A stretch of DNA of 9,148 bases from Firmicutes bacterium UBA5454 (GTDB taxonomy: Bacteria > Bacillota > Clostridia > Caldicoprobacterales > DTU083). The notes under the pieces were generated by a model. It worked only from the letters and a program-made list of their open reading frames with translations, ran no database searches and was not told where the DNA came from. This document shows positions 1 through 5,522 of this stretch, one piece after another. The translations under genes were made by a program, and so were the position numbers. Within the stretch, counting starts at the first letter, position 1. Every line of letters starts with the position of its first letter. The DNA lies in assembly GCA_002426555.1 (NCBI GenBank), contig DIQU01000029.1, positions 8,879-18,026 of the forward strand, written 5' to 3'.

Positions 1-42
1 TTTTGATAACCATCAAACGTGCTTTCTGACTGGGTTTTAACA

Positions 43-70
43 AATAAGTTTGCTAAAAAACAAACTTATT
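43..70. repeat. Perfect 10-bp inverted repeat upstream of tmk
   Basis: The arms AATAAGTTTG (43-52) and CAAACTTATT (61-70) are exact reverse complements around an 8-base A-rich loop. No T-tract follows on either strand, so it does not look like a normal intrinsic terminator. It overlaps the -35 and spacer of the possible tmk promoter, so an operator is an alternative. Role inferred only. Confidence 0.5.
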
Positions 71-79
71 AAGGATAAT
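50..79 (+). promoter_or_regulatory. Possible sigma-A promoter for tmk
   Basis: TTGCTA (50-55, 4 of 6 matches to TTGACA) and GATAAT (74-79, 5 of 6 to TATAAT) are 18 bp apart. Transcription would start near 86, giving a short leader before tmk. The region is AT-rich, so chance matches are likely. tmk may also be read from an upstream gene: an open frame ending at the TAA at 38-40 could be such a gene's tail, but it is too short to identify. Confidence 0.35.
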
Positions 80-122
80 AATATAAGTATGGGAAATAAG
101 CTGATGGAAAGGGAGATCTCTA

Positions 123-803
123 ATGAGTAAACTGGGTAAATTAATAAGTATCGAAGCAGGGGACGGCAGCGGTAAGGAAACCCAAACCAACAAGCTTTTT
201 CAGCGTCTGCAGGTTAATCACAAGCAGGTAAGGAAAATATCATTTCCCAATTATGAAAGTGAATCCTCTTCTCTAATAAAGATGTATCTTAAAGGGGACT
301 TCGGCAAAAAGCCTGGTGATGTGAGCCCCTATATTGCATCTACCTTTTATGCAGTGGATAGGTATGCATCATACAAGAAGGATTGGGGGAAGTTCTATCA
401 GGACGGGGGCATAGTTCTAGCTGACCGGTACACCACTTCCAACATGGTGCATCAGTCAGTTAAAATTACAGATTCGGAGGCTAGAAAGAAGTATTTGGAC
501 TGGCTTTTGGATTTTGAGTTTACACTCTTTGGGCTTCCCAAACCAGACTGTGTTATTTTTTTGGATATGCCTCCTTCATATTCCGGTCAATTGATACGGA
601 ACAGAAAAAATAAGATAACAGGTGCAATGGAAAAGGATATCCATGAGCAGGATGCGAATTATCTGGAACAATCATATCAGGGGTCACTTTGGCTGTCTGA
701 AGCCTATGGCTGGCACAGGGTTCCTTGTGTCGATAATGCTAAGATTCGATCCATCGAGGACATCCACAATGATATATTTGCCATTGTCAGCAGCTATCTA
801 TAA
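123..803 (+). CDS. tmk: Thymidylate kinase (dTMP kinase), clostridial variant
   Basis: This cytoplasmic enzyme phosphorylates dTMP to dTDP with ATP, a required step to dTTP. The 226-residue protein has the N-terminal P-loop GDGSGKETQ (13-21), an FPNY segment (41-44) where many family members have REPGG, the conserved DRY motif (101-103), and a basic lid region rich in Arg/Lys (158-171) ending near Asp-Ala-Asn-Tyr (177-180). The residue after the P-loop lysine is Glu19, where Ser/Thr is usual, followed by Thr20. From memory, related clostridial enzymes carry GSGKATQ or GSGKETQ here, so I regard this as a subfamily trait rather than damage. GGGAG at 111-115 lies 7 bases before the ATG and supports this start. 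tmk normally precedes darA and holB; here about 3.3 kb separates it from darA. Confidence 0.93.
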   Translation: MSKLGKLISIEAGDGSGKETQTNKLFQRLQVNHKQVRKISFPNYESESSSLIKMYLKGDFGKKPGDVSPYIASTFYAVDRYASYKKDWGKFYQDGGIVLADRYTTSNMVHQSVKITDSEARKKYLDWLLDFEFTLFGLPKPDCVIFLDMPPSYSGQLIRNRKNKITGAMEKDIHEQDANYLEQSYQGSLWLSEAYGWHRVPCVDNAKIRSIEDIHNDIFAIVSSYL

Positions 804-855
804 ACTTAATGTTAGTTTTATAAAGAAAACATTTACTGGGTAGTTGCTATGTCCT

Positions 856-2403
856 CTAGTTTTTAACGCCGGCACTAATGATAGCCAGCATCTTGTCCCT
901 GGGCAGAAAGATGTTAACTGCAAGAAACAGGAGTAAAGGTGGCAGCGAAACTACAAATCCATAAAAACCAACTGCGCTTCGGTCGGCTTGCCCCCCAAGC
1001 ATCTGTACAAGCTGACGCATAGTTAACAAGGGTGACATATGCATCTGTGTCAGGTAAACCAAATGCACTGTGGAATTCCCATATATAAGAGCAGTTTGAA
1101 TCAAAAACAAGCCCAGCATGGACAGGAATAGTGACTTCCCTTTTGGCATGGGATCATCACGAAGCATACATATCATTGCCCAAACAGCTGCACTTGAGAA
1201 TAAAGTGGATGCAACAACGGCAAAGATTGTATTTAATAAACCCATTTGTCTAATTAAAGAATAGCTGGAATATCTAATAGGACTGATATATAGCACAGTA
1301 ATTAAGGTTAGAAGAAAACCTGCTGCAATTTTTATAAAGCGGTTTGTATTTAAAAAAGCTCCGCTCATAGCTGCAGCAAGAGTTGTAGCGATTAAAGCAG
1401 AAACGGCAGACACCATAATAAAAACAGATATGGATCCTGTTAGATCTATTTGTTCTCCAAACTGTGCCAAATCAAAGGAATAACCCTTGTTCATGTAGGG
1501 TAGAAAATAAACCACTGCAAATAATACAAGGGCAATCAGGGAAGGAATCCATTTAATAAGGACGCTTTCTTCGTACGAATCTTTTCTTTTTCCATGAAAT
1601 ATACTGCGGAACAAAGTCAATATGGGAACAAACAAAACAGCTGCAGATACAATGGTAATCAGCGTTTGGATAACTCCTACTGCCGCATTTACACTCATAT
1701 TTGCCTGAACCAGGCCTGCTCGATATGAAAAGGTATCCAGCATATCCATTGTTTCATAGTTAAGTGGATTGGTAAAAGCATTAGCCAGGGTGAAGAAGCT
1801 ATTGGATACAAAAATGAGTGAAACCAGTGAATACAAGCCAGCAAGCTTTACAGGAACAAGATTGTCCCTTTCCGTATAAATTTCATTTCTGATTGCAATC
1901 AGAATCAGAGGGAGTCCCAAGTACTTTATTGAACACAGGAAAGGGTAAAAATACTGCATAGACACAGGATTAACCAGAATATCAGTACCAAACAGTTGAA
2001 CGATCCATCCTGAAAAAACTTCAGCAGGAAGAAACAACAGCAGACCCAGAAAAGCTGTAATCACCCTGGAAATCCCTTTGGGAAGTGAATTTAGCAAGTA
2101 ACCAACAAATACCACTAAAATAAAAGATATTCCGGAAAACAGCAAGTTAAAGACAAAGGTGTTTCTTAGAACTTTGCCTAACATGAAGTTGGAAAGCAGA
2201 GTACTATAGTTCTGAAATCCTACCCATGGTGAATCAAAAATACCCTGGGCAATGTTTAGTGCTTTAAAGCTTATAATAAGGTCTTTTCCAAATTGTATAA
2301 TGTGAAATAACAGTATCATGGACAGAAAAATCAAGGATACAATTGTCCATCCGATATTTCGAGTCTTGTAATTGGATTGAATCGAATCAGGCATTTGACT
2401 CAT
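856..2403 (-). CDS. Fused LplB/YtcP-like 12-TM membrane protein (sugar ABC permease relative)
   Basis: Integral membrane protein of 515 residues with about twelve hydrophobic segments, six per half. The first half resembles LplB-type polysaccharide ABC permeases: an N-terminal SPWVGFQNY-like segment, then LRNTFVFN before TM2, and later NPLNYETMDMLDTFSYRAGL followed by a NAAVGVIQT-like helix, as in the LplB C-terminus. The second half resembles YtcP: RQMGLLNTIFAVV in the middle and a C-terminal LPRDKMLAIISAGVKN like the family's QKYFVKGIxxGAVKG ending. The EAA loops that dock the ATPase are not recognisable; short charged linkers stand there (about RNEIYTERDNLVPVK and LRDDPMPKGK). No ATPase or solute-binding gene is adjacent, so the substrate is unknown and transport itself is uncertain. 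An ATG at 2418 has no ribosome site; the ATG at 2403 lies 7 bases after GGGGGG and is preferred. It converges on tmk. Confidence 0.75.
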   Translation of the reverse strand: MSQMPDSIQSNYKTRNIGWTIVSLIFLSMILLFHIIQFGKDLIISFKALNIAQGIFDSPWVGFQNYSTLLSNFMLGKVLRNTFVFNLLFSGISFILVVFVGYLLNSLPKGISRVITAFLGLLLFLPAEVFSGWIVQLFGTDILVNPVSMQYFYPFLCSIKYLGLPLILIAIRNEIYTERDNLVPVKLAGLYSLVSLIFVSNSFFTLANAFTNPLNYETMDMLDTFSYRAGLVQANMSVNAAVGVIQTLITIVSAAVLFVPILTLFRSIFHGKRKDSYEESVLIKWIPSLIALVLFAVVYFLPYMNKGYSFDLAQFGEQIDLTGSISVFIMVSAVSALIATTLAAAMSGAFLNTNRFIKIAAGFLLTLITVLYISPIRYSSYSLIRQMGLLNTIFAVVASTLFSSAAVWAMICMLRDDPMPKGKSLFLSMLGLFLIQTALIYGNSTVHLVYLTQMHMSPLLTMRQLVQMLGGQADRSAVGFYGFVVSLPPLLLFLAVNIFLPRDKMLAIISAGVKN

Positions 2404-2410
2404 TAAAAAT

Positions 2411-2416
2411 CCCCCC
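2411..2416 (-). promoter_or_regulatory. Ribosome binding site deciding the permease-like start
   Basis: On the minus strand GGGGGG lies 7 bases before the ATG at 2403. The upstream in-frame ATG at 2418 would have this G-run inside its coding sequence and has no site of its own. Confidence 0.65.
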
Positions 2417-2443
2417 ATATCTGTATTCTTATGGTTTTATTAT

Positions 2444-2472
2444 ACTATAGAATAGAAGAAGAAGGTAGTAAA
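2444..2472 (-). promoter_or_regulatory. Probable sigma-A promoter of the permease-like gene
   Basis: Reading the minus strand, TTTACT (2472-2467, 4 of 6) and TATAGT (2449-2444, 5 of 6) are separated by exactly 17 bp. An overlapping TATAAT (2444-2439) is an alternative -10, but no -35 fits it well. The leader would be about 35 bases. Confidence 0.5.
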
Positions 2473-2519
2473 ACCACTATATGTTTATATTTTCGTTTCC
2501 TGCAAATTCAATAAAACTG

Positions 2520-2548
2520 TTCACTTCAAAGATAGAATAGTGTAAAAT
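2520..2548 (+). promoter_or_regulatory. Probable sigma-A promoter of arcC
   Basis: TTCACT (2520-2525, 4 of 6) and TAAAAT (2543-2548, 5 of 6) are 17 bp apart, placing the transcript start near 2555. It is divergent from the permease-like promoter, with the two elements about 50 bp apart. Confidence 0.5.
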
Positions 2549-2573
2549 AGAAATTGTTTTATAAACTTGAGCC

Positions 2574-2581
2574 AAAGGAGG
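2574..2581 (+). promoter_or_regulatory. Ribosome binding site of arcC (start ambiguous)
   Basis: AAAGGAGG is a near-perfect Shine-Dalgarno. It is only 1 base from the in-frame TTG at 2583, too close to serve it, and 13 bases from the ATG at 2595. An in-frame ATT at 2589 would have an ideal 7-base spacing but is a rare start codon. Confidence 0.7.
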
Positions 2582-2594
2582 CTTGACCATTAAG

Positions 2595-3551
2595 ATGATG
2601 CAAAAGATGGAGCAGGTTGAGAAGAAAAGAATGGTAGTCGCATTAGGGGGGAATGCACTGGGCAGCACACTGGAAGACCTGATGTCTGCTGTGAAGCATA
2701 CTTCTGTATCCATTGCTAATTTGATAGAAGAAGGATATGATATTGTTTTATCTCACGGAAACGGACCTCAAGTAGGGATGATTAACAATGCCTTTACCGA
2801 GTATGCCAAGGTAGATCCCAATTTTCCTTTTATGCCGTTAAGCATGTGTGTTGCGATGAGTCAGGCATATATAGGCTTTAACCTGCAAAATGCATTACGA
2901 GAGGAGTTGCTAAATAGAGGAATTCAAAAAACTGTGACTTCCCTTGTCACCCAGGTAGTTGTAGATCCGACGGATCCGGCATTTGAAAGACCAACCAAAC
3001 CCATTGGCCCCTTTCTTACAGAAGATGAGGCGGATAAATTAAGAGGCATGGGATATATTGTTATCGAAGATTCCGGACGGGGCTATCGAAGAGTAGCAGC
3101 ATCCCCAAAGCCAAAGCAAATTATAGAAATTGAAACAATTAAAACCCTGCTGGATGCCGGTCAAGTGGTCATAGCATGTGGCGGTGGTGGAATTCCTGTG
3201 GTTGAAGAAGGAAAACATCTAAGTGGAGTAGAAGCTGTTATCGACAAGGATTTTGCAAGCTCTCTGATGGCTGAGCAAATTGATGCTGATATTTTTATTA
3301 TTTTAACTGCTGTAGAAAAGGTTTGCATTCATTTTGGCAAATTGGATCAGCAAGAGCTTTCAAAGATAACAGTAAAAACAGCAGAAAAATACATGGCAGA
3401 TAAAGAGTTTGCAGAAGGCTCCATGCTTCCCAAGGTAGAGGCTGCATTATCATTTGCTTCTTCAAAGGCTGATAGAGTCGCGCTAATCACATCCCTGGAA
3501 AAAGCATCTGATGGGTTTGCGGGCAAAACTGGTACTCGGGTTCATTATTGA
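2595..3551 (+). CDS. arcC: Carbamate kinase
   Basis: Catalyses carbamoyl phosphate + ADP = ATP + carbamate (then NH3 and CO2) in the cytoplasm, the ATP-yielding end of arginine, agmatine or purine-derivative fermentations. Numbered from the ATG at 2595 (318 residues; the family is about 310), it shows VALGGNALG (15-23), SHGNGPQVG (53-61), ERPTKPIGPF (131-140), GRGYRRVAASPKP (161-173), CGGGGIPV (195-202), DKDFASSLMAEQ (217-228), TAVEKV (238-243) and FAEGSMLPK (272-280), all hallmarks of amino-acid-kinase-fold carbamate kinases. The start is uncertain: the strong ribosome site at 2574-2581 sits 13 bases before this ATG, while a TTG at 2583 is too close. No arginine deiminase, ornithine carbamoyltransferase or other carbamoyl-yielding gene is present here, so the source of its substrate is not shown. 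fmdB follows after 58 bp on the same strand with no terminator seen. Confidence 0.95.
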   Translation: MMQKMEQVEKKRMVVALGGNALGSTLEDLMSAVKHTSVSIANLIEEGYDIVLSHGNGPQVGMINNAFTEYAKVDPNFPFMPLSMCVAMSQAYIGFNLQNALREELLNRGIQKTVTSLVTQVVVDPTDPAFERPTKPIGPFLTEDEADKLRGMGYIVIEDSGRGYRRVAASPKPKQIIEIETIKTLLDAGQVVIACGGGGIPVVEEGKHLSGVEAVIDKDFASSLMAEQIDADIFIILTAVEKVCIHFGKLDQQELSKITVKTAEKYMADKEFAEGSMLPKVEAALSFASSKADRVALITSLEKASDGFAGKTGTRVHY

Positions 3552-3609
3552 GTAGTTCGAATACGATAGTAATTATGGTTGTAAATATTTTACAGGAGGT
3601 AAATAAAGT

Positions 3610-3822
3610 ATGCCTATAATTCGTTTTCAGTGTAAGGATTGCAGTAACAAATTCGATGAACTGGTCTACAGTCACAATAAGGATAAGGTGCGATGTCCCC
3701 AATGCGAGGGAGAAGTCAAGCAAATTTACGAAGGGAAATACAATTCTTTGCAGAGTACCAGTAAAGACAGCGGTGGACCAGGGTCAGCATGTCACACATG
3801 TCCTATGGGATGCAAGCATTGA
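3610..3822 (+). CDS. FmdB-type zinc-ribbon protein
   Basis: Small protein of 70 residues. The N-terminal MPIIRFQCKDC start is typical of the FmdB/CxxC_CxxC_SSSS putative regulatory family. Two CxxC pairs (Cys8/Cys11 and Cys29/Cys32) should bind one zinc. A flexible Ser/Gly-rich stretch (49-59) leads to a second cysteine cluster at the very end, CHTCPMGC (61-68). FmdB proteins were named from formamidase operons and proposed as regulators, but their molecular role is not established, so no function is assigned. AGGAGG at 3594-3599, 10 bases before the ATG, supports the start. It probably shares a transcript with arcC, 58 bp upstream. Confidence 0.85.
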   Translation: MPIIRFQCKDCSNKFDELVYSHNKDKVRCPQCEGEVKQIYEGKYNSLQSTSKDSGGPGSACHTCPMGCKH

Positions 3823-3906
3823 GTCAGCTTACGGGTTGCGAATATGGAGTCTGCTGCTTTCACATGTATAAGTGTTGATAGCAGCTGGGATGTTGCCAGA
3901 TATTAT

Positions 3907-3935
3907 TTGCAAATATACGGAAATTAAGTTATACT
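3907..3935 (+). promoter_or_regulatory. Probable sigma-A promoter upstream of darA
   Basis: TTGCAA (3907-3912, 4 of 6) and TATACT (3930-3935, 5 of 6) are 17 bp apart. A transcript would start near 3942, immediately before the 3949-4000 stem, giving a leader of about 200 bases ahead of darA or a short separate RNA. Confidence 0.5.
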
Positions 3936-3948
3936 TGATATACAAGAA

Positions 3949-4000
3949 TGCAAAAGCCAAATGTGACATCTCAGATGCAGCAAAGGTCAGGGTTTTTGCA
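3949..4000 (+). ncRNA. Possible structured leader RNA or small RNA
   Basis: TGCAAAAGCC (3949-3958) pairs with GGTTTTTGCA (3991-4000) over 10 bp with one G-U pair. Inside, TGAC (3964-3967) can pair with GTCA (3986-3989), and ATC (3968-3970) with GAT (3974-3976). A five-T run follows at 4016-4020. AAAAGC (3952-3957) could instead pair with GCTTTT (4014-4019), so two exclusive folds are conceivable. It matches no riboswitch consensus I recognise, and I see no T-box motif. Speculative. Confidence 0.25.
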
Positions 4001-4052
4001 AGGTTTGGAGACTGCTTTTTAAATTTATCAGCTTAAAACTGAATAGAAAGTT

Positions 4053-4058
4053 TATAAT
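4053..4058 (+). promoter_or_regulatory. Possible -10 element for darA
   Basis: A perfect TATAAT, but the bases 15-19 bp upstream show no good -35 (AGCTTA or similar). If used it would need an activator or give a leader of about 80 bases containing the 4095-4109 palindrome. Weak on its own in an AT-rich region. Confidence 0.3.
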
Positions 4059-4094
4059 AAATATAGTTAAACGATAGTGAAAGGAAGCATATAT

Positions 4095-4109
4095 GGTGAC
4101 AGTGTCACC
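4095..4109. promoter_or_regulatory. 15-bp perfect palindrome in the darA leader (possible operator)
   Basis: GGTGACA (4095-4101), one central G, then TGTCACC (4103-4109): exact 7-bp arms. It lies 34 bases before the darA start codon. It is GC-richer than its surroundings and has no T-tract. A dimeric repressor site or a small RNA hairpin are both possible; I do not recognise it as a known regulator's box. Confidence 0.45.
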
Positions 4110-4125
4110 TTAATTAAATCAATCG

Positions 4126-4133
4126 AAGGAGGG
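4126..4133 (+). promoter_or_regulatory. Ribosome binding site deciding the darA start
   Basis: AAGGAGGG lies 9 bases before the ATG at 4143. The frame is open back to an ATG at 4077, but that would add 22 residues foreign to the family and would read through the palindrome and this site. Confidence 0.8.
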
Positions 4134-4142
4134 TTCAGCAGT

Positions 4143-4472
4143 ATGAAATTAATTATTGCCATTGTACAAGATGAGGACGCCCAGAAGCTTACAACTACTT
4201 TAATGAATGATGGATACAGCGTTACCAAGCTGGCAACTACCGGCGGCTTTTTGAGAGCAGGTAATACCACCTTCTTAATTGGTGTTGACCCGGAACGATT
4301 GGACCTTGCTCTTGAACTCATTGAAAAGGCCTGTAAGTGCAGAAAACAGATTGCTACCTCCCCTTCACCTGTAGCAGGCGTAGCAGGGGTTTATGTACCT
4401 TACCCTGTAGAGGTTACGGTAGGCGGTGCTACTGTTTTTGTAGTTGATGTAGAAGAATTTCGAAAAATCTAA
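4143..4472 (+). CDS. darA: Cyclic-di-AMP receptor DarA/PstA (PII-like)
   Basis: PII-like cytosolic signalling protein that binds cyclic di-AMP as a trimer; its downstream partner is not firmly established in the family. The protein is 109 residues, the family's usual length. It carries the near-invariant MKLIIAIVQDED start (1-12), VTKLATTGGFLRAGNTTFLIG in the middle (about 27-47), which includes the Gly-Gly-Phe and Asn-Thr-Thr ligand-loop residues, and YVPYPVEVTVGGATVFV near the C-terminus, all as in Bacillus and Staphylococcus DarA/PstA. The strong ribosome site at 4126-4133 fixes the start. In Bacillus, yaaR lies between darA and holB; here holB follows after 39 bp with nothing between. Confidence 0.96.
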   Translation: MKLIIAIVQDEDAQKLTTTLMNDGYSVTKLATTGGFLRAGNTTFLIGVDPERLDLALELIEKACKCRKQIATSPSPVAGVAGVYVPYPVEVTVGGATVFVVDVEEFRKI

Positions 4473-4511
4473 TTGGTGTGGACAGAATAGATATAGAAAG
4501 GTATTCCATAT

Positions 4512-5522
4512 ATGAACACTAGTCATATTATTGGACAATCACCGCTGATTGCTGGAATGGAACAGATTCTAGCCGGGGGAAGGATTGTCCATGCTTATAT
4601 ATTTGAAGGGCCTGCCGGTGCAGGTAAAAAGACCATGAGCAGCTTGTTTGCACAAGCAATGCTCTGCACGAATCCTGAGAACAAGCCATGTTATGCATGC
4701 ATCCCCTGCAAGCAGTATGAAAACGGGAATCATCCTGATGTTATATGGATTCGCCGCCTGGAAAACAAGACAGCCATAATTGTAGATCAAATTCGTGAAC
4801 TGCAGTCTGTAATCAAAGTAAAACCCTATCAGGCAGGAAAGCGAATTTGTTTTATTGATGGTGCTCAGCTTATGAATGATCAGTCGCAAAATGCCCTGTT
4901 AAAAACCCTGGAGGAACCTCCTTCACATACTTTGTTTTTTCTTTTAGCAGACAGTACAAGTCCTCTTAAACCAACCATTCTTTCACGTTGCCAATTATTT
5001 CGAGTAGACAGTCTTTCCCGAGAAGATATTGCTGTGCTTTTAGACAGGCGCCTTTCCATAGGGTATGAGGAAGCATTAACATATGCAACCTTATCTCAGG
5101 GCAACCCCGGGCAGGCATTGGCTTTAGCTGGGGATGAAGAGTTTCGGGCAATGCGGGATCAGCTTATCAATGGCATGATTCAAACAGGCACCACCAAAAT
5201 TTTTGATTTGATTGGACCTTTCAACGAGCATAAGGAACGAGTACAGGATCTTTTTAACATTTTGGAACTATGGATTCGCGATATTCTCATTCTGAGGGAA
5301 ACTGGAGACCTTGACTTCATAATCAACAGGGATCAATCTACCGTGTTGCGCAAGCAAGCTTCCTGCTTTACAAGTAAAGCCCTGCAAGATATGATAGGGA
5401 GTATCGAACAAGCTCGAAAAAGGTTGAAGAGCAATACCAATTATCAATTAACCATAGAGGCTATGCTTAGCCATTTTCAAGGAGGAGCAAATAATGCATC
5501 TCGTAGTAGGAGTTCGGTTTAA
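4512..5522 (+). CDS. holB: DNA polymerase III subunit delta'
   Basis: Delta' subunit of the clamp loader, an AAA+ protein that helps place the sliding clamp on DNA. The 336 residues show the N-terminal IIGQSPLI start, HAYIFEGPAGAGKKT with a P-loop-like segment (33-41), and a four-cysteine zinc module (Cys52, 60, 63, 66). They continue with VDQIRELQ (91-98), NALLKTLEEPP (127-137) and the sensor-1 region with SRC (158-160). The residue after the P-loop lysine is Lys40, so ATP hydrolysis is not expected, as is usual for delta'. The helical C-terminal collar domain follows. GAAAGGT at 4496-4502 lies 9 bases before the ATG. The last 29 bp overlap ricT in another frame, which suggests translational coupling. 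Confidence 0.94.
   Translation: MNTSHIIGQSPLIAGMEQILAGGRIVHAYIFEGPAGAGKKTMSSLFAQAMLCTNPENKPCYACIPCKQYENGNHPDVIWIRRLENKTAIIVDQIRELQSVIKVKPYQAGKRICFIDGAQLMNDQSQNALLKTLEEPPSHTLFFLLADSTSPLKPTILSRCQLFRVDSLSREDIAVLLDRRLSIGYEEALTYATLSQGNPGQALALAGDEEFRAMRDQLINGMIQTGTTKIFDLIGPFNEHKERVQDLFNILELWIRDILILRETGDLDFIINRDQSTVLRKQASCFTSKALQDMIGSIEQARKRLKSNTNYQLTIEAMLSHFQGGANNASRSRSSV

Larger units (their letters stand above)
3823..4142. other. Gene-free stretch between fmdB and darA
   Basis: About 320 bp with no convincing gene. It holds an imperfect hairpin just after fmdB (GCTGCT at 3853-3858 with AGCAGC at 3880-3885, no T-tract), a promoter-like pair (3907-3935), a 10-bp stem (3949-4000), a perfect TATAAT at 4053-4058 without a good -35, and a 15-bp palindrome (4095-4109). 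The short open frames here lack ribosome sites. It is best read as the regulatory leader of the darA-holB-ricT operon. Confidence 0.6.

Noticed and set aside
1..40. Tail of an upstream gene ending at the TAA at 38-40
   Set aside because: Only 12 codons are visible, with no recognisable similarity; it cannot be called.
804..855. Terminator between convergent tmk and the permease-like gene
   Set aside because: Only a weak AT pairing (AAACT/AGTTT near 803-818) is present, with no GC stem or clear T-run.
2583..2594. TTG at 2583 as the arcC start
   Set aside because: It is 1 base from the ribosome site, too close for initiation, and the added residues are not part of the family.
3823..3924. Read-through extension of the FmdB-type gene (34 open codons after its TGA)
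   Set aside because: No family similarity, no ribosome site at the internal ATG at 3845, and the protein is already full length. Probably chance.
3948..4022. Possible 23-codon leader peptide beginning at an ATG at 3948
   Set aside because: No ribosome binding site precedes it and its codons coincide with the stem structure. Not supportable.
4077..4142. N-terminal extension of darA from an ATG at 4077
   Set aside because: The strong ribosome site at 4126-4133 and the family's conserved MKLIIAIVQ start place the gene at 4143. The extension would translate through the palindrome and the ribosome site.
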